From Oscillospiraceae bacterium (GTDB lineage: Bacteria > Bacillota > Clostridia > Oscillospirales > Oscillospiraceae), in contig JAFTGD010000063.1 in NCBI GenBank assembly GCA_017458065.1, positions 1 to 53,370 on the forward strand: 53,370 nt of DNA, given 5' to 3'. Shown here piece by piece: positions 24,867 to 34,707 of this stretch (positions are counted from its first letter, which is position 1; each line of letters opens with the position of its first letter). Below the pieces are notes generated by a model. The model ran no database searches and was not told the DNA's origin. It saw nothing but the letters and a program-made list of their open reading frames with translations. Position numbers and translations under genes: made by a program.

Positions 24867-25904
24867 CTATTCTTCCTCGTAGCCGTAGTCTTTCGCCACA
24901 CAGCTGCGGTAGATCAGGATAACGTTCAGGGCCAGGACGAGCAGAGATCCGCCCTGCCACAGATAGCACCGGACATACTGCGCGGTGCGCTGGACCCGGT
25001 ACTCGCCGAAGAAGCCCGCGCCGACCAGGCAGGCGAGGAAGACCAAGATCGCCAGGATGTGGAACCAGCGCCAGCCGTTGGTCTTCACCGAGATGCGCAT
25101 GTAGTGGATGAAGACCAGCAGGATGCACACCGCCGTAAAGATCTGGGTGACGGAGATGAAGGAGGCGTAAGGGTTCAGCTTTTTTATCAGGAAGAAATGC
25201 ATCAGCGCCGAGTCATAGCGTGTGGAATCGGCGATGAACTCCACAATCCCCACCAGGATCAGAAACAGCCTCGCGACGTTGCCCTCGTTGGGATAGCCCT
25301 CCCAGAGCGGTTCCGACCGGTGGCGGAAGAAGAACACGCACAGAATCACCGTGACGACCAGCAGGGCCAGAAACTCCAGGAAGAAGGTCGCCAGACGGTA
25401 CTCCACATTCCCCGCCGCGTCGGTCCAGGAGATGGCAAAGGGGAGCTGCTGGTAGAGATAGTTGTTGATGACGATGCGGCCGCGGCAGTTGGTGCTGAAG
25501 AGGGAGCTCAGGCGAATCAGCGCGAGGCACAGGGCCATGCCCGGCGCCACTGCGTCCAGCAGCTCGCCCGCCGTGGGCGTGAGGCGCACCAGCCGCACCA
25601 GGAGCGCAGCAAACAGTGCCCCAAGGATGACGCCCTGGACGCAGTAGCCGCCGTTCGTGTAGTTGGTCATCGCCTCCAGGAGCGAGCCGTACTGTTCAAT
25701 GTGGCTGTACCAGTGGATCAGCCGTGCCAGGAGCACGCCCAGCACCGCCGCGATCGGGAAGAAGGCCCAGACGGCCGTGTTATGGCGGTGGTCCATCGGA
25801 TAGAGCGCCAGGCTCAGGCAGAGCCCCGCCGCAATCCCGAGGCAAATGATGATCGAACTCCAGTATATCGTCACACTGCCGGTGAATACAGCTATTTCGT
25901 TCAT
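24867..25904 (-). CDS. Lgt-fold membrane protein with altered active site
   Basis: 345 residues, about seven to nine membrane segments. It can be aligned by eye with prolipoprotein diacylglyceryl transferase: GGYCVQGVILG (85-95) at the place of the GG-x-x-x-HGG-x-IG motif; IRLSSLFSTNCRGR (130-143) at the GRLGNF-x-N-x-E-x-x-GR signature; and EFIADSTR (222-229) at the last R motif. The essential His is replaced by Gln90 and the Asn/Glu of the signature are absent, while the two arginines (131, 229) remain. It is therefore Lgt-derived but probably not a standard Lgt. ATGA overlap with the phosphodiester glycosidase gene upstream suggests joint work at the membrane. Confidence 0.65.
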   Translation of the reverse strand: MNEIAVFTGSVTIYWSSIIICLGIAAGLCLSLALYPMDHRHNTAVWAFFPIAAVLGVLLARLIHWYSHIEQYGSLLEAMTNYTNGGYCVQGVILGALFAALLVRLVRLTPTAGELLDAVAPGMALCLALIRLSSLFSTNCRGRIVINNYLYQQLPFAISWTDAAGNVEYRLATFFLEFLALLVVTVILCVFFFRHRSEPLWEGYPNEGNVARLFLILVGIVEFIADSTRYDSALMHFFLIKKLNPYASFISVTQIFTAVCILLVFIHYMRISVKTNGWRWFHILAILVFLACLVGAGFFGEYRVQRTAQYVRCYLWQGGSLLVLALNVILIYRSCVAKDYGYEEE

Positions 25905-27457
25905 GGCGTTCCCTCCGATTCCGGAATGGCGGTGGCAAAGTACATGATGTCGCTGACCTCGCGCTCGCCGCCGAAGTCGATGTAATTGAACGGAGCGCCG
26001 CGCCAGACGATCTCGCTGGTCTGGCCGCCGTCCAGGCAGTAGGCCTGCTGCAGGCCGCGCTCATACATCCGCTCGCCGAAGGTGTTGACGGTCCAGCGCG
26101 CCTCCTTGTGGGCCGAGTGGTTCAGGGACATGTAGAAGTAGTGCAGATGGTCCTTCTGGCCGATTCCCGCGCGGGAATAGCCGCGGTCGATCTCGCCGGC
26201 GGGGTACCAGTCGCAGGGCGTCAGCTGGCCGTCCTCCACCAGGATGGGTCCGAAGGCGATGGAGAAGACAATGTTGTTCTCCTCAATAAAAGCCCGCATC
26301 TGCTCGGCGGTGGCCTCCTGCAGCCGGTGCCAGAAGACAAAGTCGCCCTCCTCGGTTACAAACATTGTGTCGGTGCAGTTGTACTTTTTATACATGCCGG
26401 TGTAGGTGTCCTCGGAGAACCGGTACAGCTCCCGATCGTAGACCACGATGCCGAAGTCACGGAACATGTAGAAGTCGGCGTTCATCGCGACGACCGAGTT
26501 GACGCTTGCCGCGATGGAGGTGGCAAAGAGCTTCCGCGCCGAGCCGAAGGTGTCGTCCACCAGCTTGCGGCGGAACTGGCTGGCGTCCGCGACCTTGACC
26601 TCACAGCAGGTGACGGTGTTGCCGTCGATCAGTTCCTTCCAGAGGATCGTCAGAATGGTCTCGTCATAGTAATACTGGATGTAGGTGTTCGGCTCGAAGT
26701 TCAGGTCGGTGTTGAAGATCACATCCTGCCCCTCCAGCAGACCGGAATTTCGGGCGAGCTGGATGATGTCCATCACGGTAGCGGCGTTCTCCGGGCTCAC
26801 ACTGCCGAAGTTTGCCTCCTGGGGTCTGGGGGCGACCGTCTCCCCCTCAGGGATGCTGTAGTGCTTGGGTATGTAGGCAATGTCGCTCAGGGCATTCGCC
26901 TTGGCATTGTTGAGGCCCGTGTCCAGACGGGAAATCAGATTGGTGCTCCCGAGGCTGCGGCTCGACTCGGTGATCTCGCTGCTGTCCGGGTGGATGTTTC
27001 CCAGAGTCCAGGCCAGAACGGCGAGAGACACTACCGCAAAAATCAGGCTCAGCAGGCCGAAACCGAGCTTCTTCCCGAAGCTCTCTTTTCTGGGCTTTTT
27101 CTTTTTCGCTTTTTTTGCTCTCTTTACAGGCTTGTCCGGCTCCTCCGCCGGAAGCTCCTCCACTGCCGTGACCTGCTTTTTCGCTTTCTTATCGGTCTTC
27201 GGCACACGGAAAATCTGCGTCAGCTGCTGGGCGGCCGGATCGGCCTGCTCCGCCTCCTCCGGGTCGTCCGCATCCGGCTCTTCTTCCGCTTCGCCGGCGG
27301 CATCCGGAAATGCGGCCTCTTCCCCATCGGGGATCCAGTCTGCAAAGCCCTCAGGCTCTGCGGGGAGGTCTTCCCTTTCCTCAGGCTGAGCCGCTTCTTC
27401 GGAGTAATCGCTGTACTCCGCCAGGATATCTTCCAGGTCGTAATCTCTGATACTCAT
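25901..27457 (-). CDS. Membrane-anchored phosphodiester glycosidase (NAGPA/DUF2233-type)
   Basis: 518 residues. Residues 1-85 are strongly acidic (many Glu, Asp, Pro), 88-130 are Lys-rich, and 131-152 form one membrane segment, so the first 130 residues lie in the cytoplasm and the rest outside. The outer domain ends in a NAGPA-like part: FGPILVEDGQL, RAGIGQKDHLHYFYMSLNH and AYCLDGGQTSEIVWRG with the conserved D-G-G. Family members cleave sugar-1-phosphodiesters, so a target in teichoic-acid-like or other phosphodiester wall glycans is a reasonable inference. Start ATG after GGAGGGG. Transcribed with lepA and coupled by ATGA to the Lgt-fold gene. Confidence 0.8.
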   Translation of the reverse strand: MSIRDYDLEDILAEYSDYSEEAAQPEEREDLPAEPEGFADWIPDGEEAAFPDAAGEAEEEPDADDPEEAEQADPAAQQLTQIFRVPKTDKKAKKQVTAVEELPAEEPDKPVKRAKKAKKKKPRKESFGKKLGFGLLSLIFAVVSLAVLAWTLGNIHPDSSEITESSRSLGSTNLISRLDTGLNNAKANALSDIAYIPKHYSIPEGETVAPRPQEANFGSVSPENAATVMDIIQLARNSGLLEGQDVIFNTDLNFEPNTYIQYYYDETILTILWKELIDGNTVTCCEVKVADASQFRRKLVDDTFGSARKLFATSIAASVNSVVAMNADFYMFRDFGIVVYDRELYRFSEDTYTGMYKKYNCTDTMFVTEEGDFVFWHRLQEATAEQMRAFIEENNIVFSIAFGPILVEDGQLTPCDWYPAGEIDRGYSRAGIGQKDHLHYFYMSLNHSAHKEARWTVNTFGERMYERGLQQAYCLDGGQTSEIVWRGAPFNYIDFGGEREVSDIMYFATAIPESEGTP

Positions 27458-27473
27458 TCGGCCCCTCCTCTCC

Positions 27474-28103
27474 TCAATTCTCTCCGCCCACCAGGGCGTT
27501 CATCAGCGTGCGGTCCATGACCATCTTCCACGCGCCGTCGGTATACTTCAGCCGGATCTCCACTGAAGTCTCGGTGCAGAGTCCGTCGGTGTTCTGCAGG
27601 GCCTGCTCCAGCGCATCGGCATAGACCGCGTCCGTCAGGCTGGTCAGGTAGCCGCCGTTTCCGTCATAGATCTCCGAGGCCGGCAGCGCCGCCACCTTCT
27701 CCTCCAGGATCCCGTTGACCCGCTGCTGGATGGCGTTCTCGGTCTGGCGCAGGTTCAGCGCCCGCAGCGTCACGCGTTGGGAGGCCTCCAGCCCATTGAC
27801 CGTGCTCTCTCCGTCCAATGTGAAGCCGTAGCTGCTTCTCAGCGCGTCGTAAACCCGTTTCGCTTCGGCGGTCTCGGGCTCCTTCTCCAGGCCGAGGGTC
27901 GCATAGTCGCTGAGGCAGGCGTAGGCCGTTTCATAATCCCTGTTCTGCAGGCTGGTGAAGAAGCGCGACACTGTCTCGGCAGGATCTCCGTCCGGCCGGA
28001 TCAGGATGCTGCCGAAGAGCCCGGCATAGAAGCAGGCGAAGCCGGCCGCGGCGGCAAACAGAACCGCCAGGATCAGCCAGAACAGTCGTATTCTTCCGCT
28101 CAA
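27474..28103 (-). CDS. Membrane-anchored protein of unknown function
   Basis: 209 residues from TTG at 28103, chosen because GGAGG stands just upstream and no ATG fits. One N-terminal membrane segment at about 7-29 and then an outside domain beginning PAETVSRFFTSLQNRDYETAYACLSDYA, which looks like the NTF2/DUF4878-like domains of small clostridial lipoproteins. The rest is alpha/beta with no catalytic motif. It lies 12 bases after lepA and 16 before the phosphodiester glycosidase gene. A helper or lid for the outer glycosidase is possible but unproven. Confidence 0.8.
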   Translation of the reverse strand: MSGRIRLFWLILAVLFAAAAGFACFYAGLFGSILIRPDGDPAETVSRFFTSLQNRDYETAYACLSDYATLGLEKEPETAEAKRVYDALRSSYGFTLDGESTVNGLEASQRVTLRALNLRQTENAIQQRVNGILEEKVAALPASEIYDGNGGYLTSLTDAVYADALEQALQNTDGLCTETSVEIRLKYTDGAWKMVMDRTLMNALVGGEN

Positions 28104-28115
28104 TCCGCTTCCTCC

Positions 28116-29921
<1,806 letters not shown>

Positions 29922-29962
29922 GTCTTCTCCCGCTTCTGTAGTGAGTCATGCTGAGTTAGAAT

Positions 29963-29992
29963 ATTATACCCCAAGGGTCCGCTTCTTGTAAA
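29963..29992 (-). promoter_or_regulatory. Promoter of the lepA set
   Basis: On the minus strand TTTACA (29992-29987), 18-base spacer, TATAAT (29968-29963), about 42 bases before the lepA ATG. Confidence 0.75.
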
Positions 29993-30042
29993 CAAAAAGC
30001 TTGACGAAATAAGACATTTTTAATTTCAGTCCCGCTTTACAC

Positions 30043-30071
30043 TTGAAAAACCGGCGTCTGCGTGGTAGAGT
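30043..30071 (+). promoter_or_regulatory. Promoter of pta
   Basis: TTGAAA at 30043-30048, 17-base spacer ending in TGG, TAGAGT at 30066-30071. Confidence 0.65.
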
Positions 30072-30109
30072 AGAAAACACCGAGCAAATAACAAACGGAG
30101 GCGTGTTTT

Positions 30110-31108
30110 ATGTTTGAAAATCTTGTTGAAATCCTGAAAGCCAATCCCCGCAAGATCGTCTACACCGAGGGCCCCGATGCCCGAATTCTCGAGTCCGCAG
30201 CCAGACTGAAAAAGGGCGGCTTCCTCACCCCGATCCTCGTCGGCAACGTGGAGGAAGTGAAGGCCGCGGCCGCAAAGGGCGGCTTTGACATCGAGGGTCT
30301 GGAGATTCTGGATCCCGCCACCTATCCCGGCATGGATGAGATGGTCGAGAAGATGGTCGAGCTGCGCAAGGGCAAGATGACGCCGGAAGACTGCCGCGCT
30401 GCCCTCAGCAAGGGCAACTACTTCGGCACCATGCTGGTGAAGATGGGCGTGGCGGACGCGCTTCTCGGCGGCGCCACCTACTCCACCGCCGATACCGTCC
30501 GTCCGGCACTGCAGCTGGTCAAGACCAAGAAGGGCGCCAACCTCGTGAGCTCCTGCTTCATTATGGTCCGCGGCGATGAGATGCTGGCCATGGGCGACTG
30601 CGCCATCAACATCGACTATCAGGACAAGCTGGACAAGGAAGGCAACGTGGTTCTCTCCGCCGCCGCCCAGCTCGCCGAAGTCGCCGTTGAGACCGCAAAG
30701 ACCGCAAAGGTCTTCGGCATCGACCCGAAGGTCGCCATGCTGTCCTATTCCACCAAGGGCTCCGGCAAGGGCGCCAATGTGGACCTCGTCCGCGAGGCGA
30801 CTGCCATCGCCAAGGAAAAGGCGCCCGATGTCGCCATTGACGGCGAGATGCAGTTTGACGCCGCGGTCTCCCCGGTCGTCGGCCAGCTGAAGTTCCCCGG
30901 CAGCAAGGTCGCGGGCTATGCCAACACCTTTATCTTCCCCGAGATCCAGTCCGGCAACATCGGTTATAAGATCGCCCAGCGGCTCGGCGGCTTCGCGGCC
31001 TACGGCCCGATCCTGCAGGGTCTGAACGCGCCCATCAACGACCTCTCCCGCGGCTGCGACGCGGAGGAAGTCTATCAGATGTCCATCATCACGGCGGCCC
31101 TCGCCTGA
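30110..31108 (+). CDS. pta: Phosphate acetyltransferase
   Basis: Converts acetyl-CoA and phosphate to acetyl phosphate in acetate fermentation. 332 residues, the short Firmicute type without extra N-terminal domains. Visible: RKIVYTEGPDARILESAARL at the start; KGNYFGTMLVKMGVADALLGGATYSTADTVRPALQ; the active-site region AMLSYSTKGSGKG; EMQFDAAVSPVVGQLKFPGS; and NTFIFPEIQSGNIGYK. Preceded by ACGGAGG. No ackA follows; the gene stands alone with its own promoter and a strong terminator. Confidence 0.96.
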   Translation: MFENLVEILKANPRKIVYTEGPDARILESAARLKKGGFLTPILVGNVEEVKAAAAKGGFDIEGLEILDPATYPGMDEMVEKMVELRKGKMTPEDCRAALSKGNYFGTMLVKMGVADALLGGATYSTADTVRPALQLVKTKKGANLVSSCFIMVRGDEMLAMGDCAINIDYQDKLDKEGNVVLSAAAQLAEVAVETAKTAKVFGIDPKVAMLSYSTKGSGKGANVDLVREATAIAKEKAPDVAIDGEMQFDAAVSPVVGQLKFPGSKVAGYANTFIFPEIQSGNIGYKIAQRLGGFAAYGPILQGLNAPINDLSRGCDAEEVYQMSIITAALA

Positions 31109-31135
31109 CCGGACGGCTGATTTCAGATACAAAAT

Positions 31136-31164
31136 TCCACCCGCCTCAGGCGGGTGGATTCTTT
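31136..31164 (+). terminator. Terminator of pta
   Basis: TCCACCCGCC and GGCGGGTGGA pair perfectly around TCA, followed by TTCTTTATC. Confidence 0.75.
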
Positions 31165-31177
31165 ATCGAGGTTTCCT

Positions 31178-31627
31178 ATGAAGAGAGAAGAACTCATGCA
31201 CGAGGCACTGCTGCTCGCCGGAGAAGCCGCAGAGATGGGCGAGGTGCCGGTCGGCTGCGTCGTCACGGACGCGGAGGGAAAAATCATCGGCCGAGGTCGG
31301 AACCGGCGGGAAGAGGCGCACGACGCCACCGCCCACGCCGAGCTGGAAGCCATCCGGGAGGCCTGTGAGACCGTCGGGGACTGGCGGCTGGACGGCTGCA
31401 GCATCTACGTCACGCTGGAGCCCTGCCCCATGTGCGCCGGGGCCATCATCAACGCCCGCATTCCCCGGGTCGTCTTCGGCGCTCGGGAGGAGAACACCGG
31501 CTCCTGCGGCAGTGTGATCGACCTCTTCTCCGAGCGCTACGGGCACCGTCCCGCCGTTTTCCCCGGCGTCTGTGAGGCGGAGAGCCGGGAACTGCTCCGG
31601 CGCTTCTTCCGGGAAAAACGCTCGTGA
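31178..31627 (+). CDS. tadA: tRNA-specific adenosine deaminase
   Basis: A zinc deaminase that turns A34 of tRNA-Arg(ACG) into inosine. 149 residues from ATG at 31178 with a GAGGT site; an upstream GTG lies inside the pta terminator and is rejected. Zinc and catalytic motifs: HAE at 53-55 with the proton-shuttling Glu55, and PCPMC with Cys83 and Cys86. The TadA marks GEVPVGCVV, ARIPRVVFGAREENTGSCGS and the final FFREKR are present, separating it from cytidine deaminases. It stands just 14 bases after the pta terminator, with no clear promoter of its own, so readthrough from pta is possible. Confidence 0.95.
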   Translation: MKREELMHEALLLAGEAAEMGEVPVGCVVTDAEGKIIGRGRNRREEAHDATAHAELEAIREACETVGDWRLDGCSIYVTLEPCPMCAGAIINARIPRVVFGAREENTGSCGSVIDLFSERYGHRPAVFPGVCEAESRELLRRFFREKRS

Positions 31628-31674
31628 GTATGGCTTGACGCGCCTGGCCTCCAAAAACACGAACCGGATTCAAA

Positions 31675-31711
31675 GGAAATGCCGCTGTGAAAGGCTCACG
31701 GCGGCGTTTCC
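31675..31711. terminator. Bidirectional terminator between tadA and trmL
   Basis: GGAAATGCCGC pairs with GCGGCGTTTCC, with an inner TGTG/CACG continuation, about 15 pairs with G-U. Short T-rich stretches lie on both outer sides. Confidence 0.7.
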
Positions 31712-31716
31712 TGTTT

Positions 31717-32223
31717 CTATTCTCCAGTCTCCCAGTGGAGGCGGTGGAGCTCGCCCTGCTTTTCGAGACCGGCGTAGCCCGTGTGGCGCAGTGCCTCGTA
31801 GAGCGCAATCGCAACGGCGTTGGAGAGGTTCAGGGACCGCTCTCCCTCCGCCATCGGGATACGCACACAGCGCTCGGGATGCGCGGCCAGGATCTCTTCC
31901 GGGATCCCGGCGCTCTCCTTCCCGAACATCAGGAAGTCGCCGTCCCGGTAATCCCCCTCATCGATGGTATGATGCGCCTTGGTGGTCAGGTACCAGATCC
32001 GCGCATCCGGGTTCTGCGAGAGGAAGTCCTCCATGCTGTCATACTCCCGCACGCCCAGTCTTGGCCAATAGTCCAGGCCGGCCCGGCGCACGGACTTTTC
32101 ATCCGTGAGAAAGCCCAGGGGTCGGATCAGATGCAGGCTGGCGCCTGCGCAGATACAGGTTCGGCCGATGGCGCCGGTGTTGCCCGGCTGCTCCGGCTCA
32201 TGCAGGATCACTCCAAAACTCAT
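31717..32223 (-). CDS. trmL: tRNA (cytidine(34)-2'-O)-methyltransferase
   Basis: SPOUT-fold methyltransferase of 168 residues that methylates the wobble ribose of certain leucine tRNAs. Visible: PEQPGNTGAIGRTCICAGA at the start, HLIRPLGF, RRAGLDYW, the knot motifs FMFGKESAGIP and RCVRIPMAEGERSLNLSNAVAIALYEALRHTG, all as in TrmL. ATG at 32223 is preceded by GGAGG; the longer frame begins at TTG. It is transcribed from the asd side and follows a hairpin. Confidence 0.94.
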   Translation of the reverse strand: MSFGVILHEPEQPGNTGAIGRTCICAGASLHLIRPLGFLTDEKSVRRAGLDYWPRLGVREYDSMEDFLSQNPDARIWYLTTKAHHTIDEGDYRDGDFLMFGKESAGIPEEILAAHPERCVRIPMAEGERSLNLSNAVAIALYEALRHTGYAGLEKQGELHRLHWETGE

Positions 32224-32236
32224 TGCTGCCTCCAAA

Positions 32237-32260
32237 ACACCCCGCCTCCCGGCGGGGTGT
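32237..32260 (-). terminator. Second hairpin after asd, in front of trmL
   Basis: ACACCCCGCC and GGCGGGGTGT (10 pairs), with TTTTGG following on the minus strand. It resembles the hairpin at 32335-32357 and appears to be its duplicate. Confidence 0.6.
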
Positions 32261-32269
32261 GAGCTATTT

Positions 32270-32332
32270 TTAATATGATACTATCTTCCTGATCTTCTTC
32301 AAAATCTGAACCGCGTTGGCCGGTGTCTCTTC
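32270..32332 (-). pseudogene. Duplicated remnant of an asd 3' end
   Basis: Downstream of the asd stop and its hairpin, the minus strand reads TPANAVQILKKIRKIVSY and then TAA. The core ANAVQILK is identical to the end of asd (AANAVQILKFIAEHQ). There is no start or ribosome site, so it is a leftover C-terminus, followed by its own copy of a CCCCGCC hairpin. Confidence 0.7.
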
Positions 32333-32334
32333 TT

Positions 32335-32357
32335 GTACCCCGCCGGAGGCGGGGTAC
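32335..32357 (-). terminator. First hairpin after asd
   Basis: GTACCCCGCC and GGCGGGGTAC form a perfect 10-pair stem with a 3-base loop; no T-run follows on the minus strand. Confidence 0.5.
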
Positions 32358-32366
32358 ATATCATCC

Positions 32367-33374
32367 TCACTGATGCTCCGCGATGAATTTCAGAATCTGA
32401 ACCGCATTGGCTGCCGCCCCCTTGCGGATCTGGTCTCCGCAGCACCAGAGCGTGAGACCCTTCTCATCGGTCAGATCGTCGCGGATGCGGCCGACCCAGA
32501 CCAGGTCCTGATTGCTGGTATCCAGCGGGGTGGGATAGCAGCGGCCTTCGTAGTCCTCAATAAGCCGCACACCGGGGAACGCGGCCACAGCCGCCTTGGC
32601 GTCCTCCACCGAGACCTTCTCGGCGGTTCTCAGCGTGACGGCGATGGAGTGGGAGCGCATGACCGGTACGCGGACGCAGGTGCAGTTGACCTTCAGATCG
32701 GGGGCGTGCATGATGCGGCGTCCCTCGTTCTGCATCTTCATCTCTTCCTTGGTATAGTCGTTGCCGTAGGGGGCGTCGATAAAGGGGATCACGTTCAGCG
32801 CGATCTGGGTGGCAAAGGTCTTGACGACCGGCTCCTCGCCCTTGGCGATGGCGGCCATCTGGTTCTCCAGCTCCGCAAGACCCGCCTGGCCTGCGCCGGA
32901 CACGGCCTGATAGGTACAGGCGATCATGCTCTCAATGGGAGAGAGCTTTGCGATCCCGGCCACCGCCATCAGCGCGATGATGGTGCAGCAGTTGGGGTTT
33001 GCGATGATGCCGTGATGCTGCAGGGCGTCCTCGCCATTGATCTCGGGGACCACCAGGGGCACGTCCGGATCCAGACGGAAAGCCGAGCTGTTATCGATGT
33101 AGACCGCGCCGCTCTTTTTGATGGCGGGAGCAAAGCGCTGGCTCATGGGACCCTCGACCGCGCCGAGGACAAAGTCCAGCCCGTTGAAGCTGTCGCCCGT
33201 GGCCTCCTGGATGACGACCTCTCTGTCGCCGAAAGCGACCTTCTCGCCGGCGCTGCGGGCGCTGGCCAGCAGGCGGAGCTCCCCGACGGGGATCCGGTAC
33301 TCGTACAGGACCTTCAGCATCTCCTGACCGACGGCGCCCGTGGCGCCGAGAATGGCAATGTTAAACTGTTTCAT
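32367..33374 (-). CDS. asd: Aspartate-semialdehyde dehydrogenase
   Basis: Reduces aspartyl phosphate to aspartate semialdehyde with NADPH, at the branch to lysine/diaminopimelate and threonine/methionine. 335 residues. NADP site ILGATGAVGQEML at 8-20; SARSAGEKV; DNSSAFRLDPDVPLVVPEIN; catalytic Cys129 in NPNCCT; and the binding-site region CTYQAVSGAGQAG. The C-terminus KGAAANAVQIL is as in the family. Third gene of hom-lysC-asd, 18 bases after lysC. A remnant of a second asd end follows. Confidence 0.97.
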   Translation of the reverse strand: MKQFNIAILGATGAVGQEMLKVLYEYRIPVGELRLLASARSAGEKVAFGDREVVIQEATGDSFNGLDFVLGAVEGPMSQRFAPAIKKSGAVYIDNSSAFRLDPDVPLVVPEINGEDALQHHGIIANPNCCTIIALMAVAGIAKLSPIESMIACTYQAVSGAGQAGLAELENQMAAIAKGEEPVVKTFATQIALNVIPFIDAPYGNDYTKEEMKMQNEGRRIMHAPDLKVNCTCVRVPVMRSHSIAVTLRTAEKVSVEDAKAAVAAFPGVRLIEDYEGRCYPTPLDTSNQDLVWVGRIRDDLTDEKGLTLWCCGDQIRKGAAANAVQILKFIAEHQ

Positions 33375-33392
33375 GTTCTGTTCTCCTCTCTA

Positions 33393-34706
33393 TCAGCCGG
33401 CGAAGCTGTTATACAGCACGCGGATGGCTTTTTCATACTGTTCGTTTTCCACACCGACGGTGATTGCCAGCTCGTCAGAGCCCTGTGCAATGGTGCGGAT
33501 GTTGACGCCCTCGTCGCCCAGTGCCTTGAACAGGCGGCCGGAGACGCCGGGGCGGCTGCTCATCTTGCGTCCGACGGCGGACACCATCGCGATATTCTCG
33601 CGGATTTCCACCTCGTCGGGACGGCAGTTCTTCTTGATCTCGGCAATGATGTCATAGACCGCGTCGCCCAGCGTGGCGGTGGAGGACACCAGGGCGAAGG
33701 AGTCGAGCCCCAGCGTGATGTGTTCCACCGGCGCGTTATAGCGGTCGAAAATCTCCAGCGCCTGCCGCAGGCTGTGGCTGAGCTTCATGGAGTGCTTGTA
33801 CACCGTCACAATGGTGAAGTTCTTTCTCCCTGCGATGCCGGTGATGAAGCGGTCGCTCTGCTCGTTTTCACTGACCTGCTCCACAATCAAGGTCCCGGGG
33901 TCCTCAGGCCGGTTGGTGTTGCGGATGTTCAGGGGGATGCCTCTCTCCTTGACCGGCTGGACCGACTCCTCATGCAGCACCGAGGCACCCATAAAGGCCA
34001 GCTCCCGGAGCTCGGCAAAGGTGATCTTCTCGATCGGGGCGGGGTTCGGTACGATCCTCGGGTCCGCCATCAGGATGCCGGAGACGTCCGTCCAGTTCTC
34101 GTACACATCGGCCTTGACCGCCGCCGCCGCAATCGCGCCGGTGATATCGCTTCCGCCGCGGGACATCACGCGCAGGCGGCCGGTGGGCAGCTGCCCGTAA
34201 AAACCCGGGATCACGATCCTGCCGTGGCGCTCCAGCGCCTCGGCAATGGCCGCGTCCGTGGTCTCGCGGTCCAGCGTGCCGTCCAGGGCAAAGAAAACGC
34301 AGTCCGCCGCGTCCACAAAGGCGTAGCCCAGATAAGCCGCCATCAGCTTGGAGGTGAAGTACTCGCCGCGGGAGACGATCTCATCGACGGACATCTCCTT
34401 GCTGAGCTTTTTCCGGAAAGCGTTCAGCTCCGCGGAGAGATCCACGGGGATCTGCAGCTCGTCCCGGATCTCGGTCAGACGCGACTCGACCGTGGAGAGA
34501 ATCTCCTCACAGGAGACGCCGTAGGTCAGGTGCGCGTGGATCAGATACAGCAGGTCCGTCAGCTTGTGGTCGTCGCCGAAGCGCTTGCCGGCGGCGGAGA
34601 TGACGATGACGCGCCGGCTCTCGTCTGCCTCGACGATGGATCTGACCTTTCGGAACTGCTCCGCTCCGGCGACGGAAGAACCGCCGAATTTTGCTACCTT
34701 CAGCAT
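33393..34706 (-). CDS. lysC: Aspartate kinase
   Basis: Phosphorylates aspartate, the first step of the aspartate family pathway. 437 residues from ATG at 34706, with GGGAGGG upstream; the longer open frame lies in hom. N-terminal kinase domain with KVAKFGGSSVAGAEQF, FTSKLMAAYLG, GRIVIPGFYG and MSRGGSDITGA; two C-terminal ACT domains from about residue 290 (ITGIAGRKNFTIVTVYK and ENIAMVSAVGRKMSSRPGVSG) that usually bind lysine or threonine for feedback control. Only one base separates it from the hom stop, so translation is coupled. Confidence 0.95.
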   Translation of the reverse strand: MLKVAKFGGSSVAGAEQFRKVRSIVEADESRRVIVISAAGKRFGDDHKLTDLLYLIHAHLTYGVSCEEILSTVESRLTEIRDELQIPVDLSAELNAFRKKLSKEMSVDEIVSRGEYFTSKLMAAYLGYAFVDAADCVFFALDGTLDRETTDAAIAEALERHGRIVIPGFYGQLPTGRLRVMSRGGSDITGAIAAAAVKADVYENWTDVSGILMADPRIVPNPAPIEKITFAELRELAFMGASVLHEESVQPVKERGIPLNIRNTNRPEDPGTLIVEQVSENEQSDRFITGIAGRKNFTIVTVYKHSMKLSHSLRQALEIFDRYNAPVEHITLGLDSFALVSSTATLGDAVYDIIAEIKKNCRPDEVEIRENIAMVSAVGRKMSSRPGVSGRLFKALGDEGVNIRTIAQGSDELAITVGVENEQYEKAIRVLYNSFAG

Positions 34707-34707
34707 C

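Noticed and set aside
32270-32332. A separate small protein or leader peptide after asd
   Set aside because: It has no start codon with a ribosome site, and identity to the asd C-terminus explains it as a remnant.
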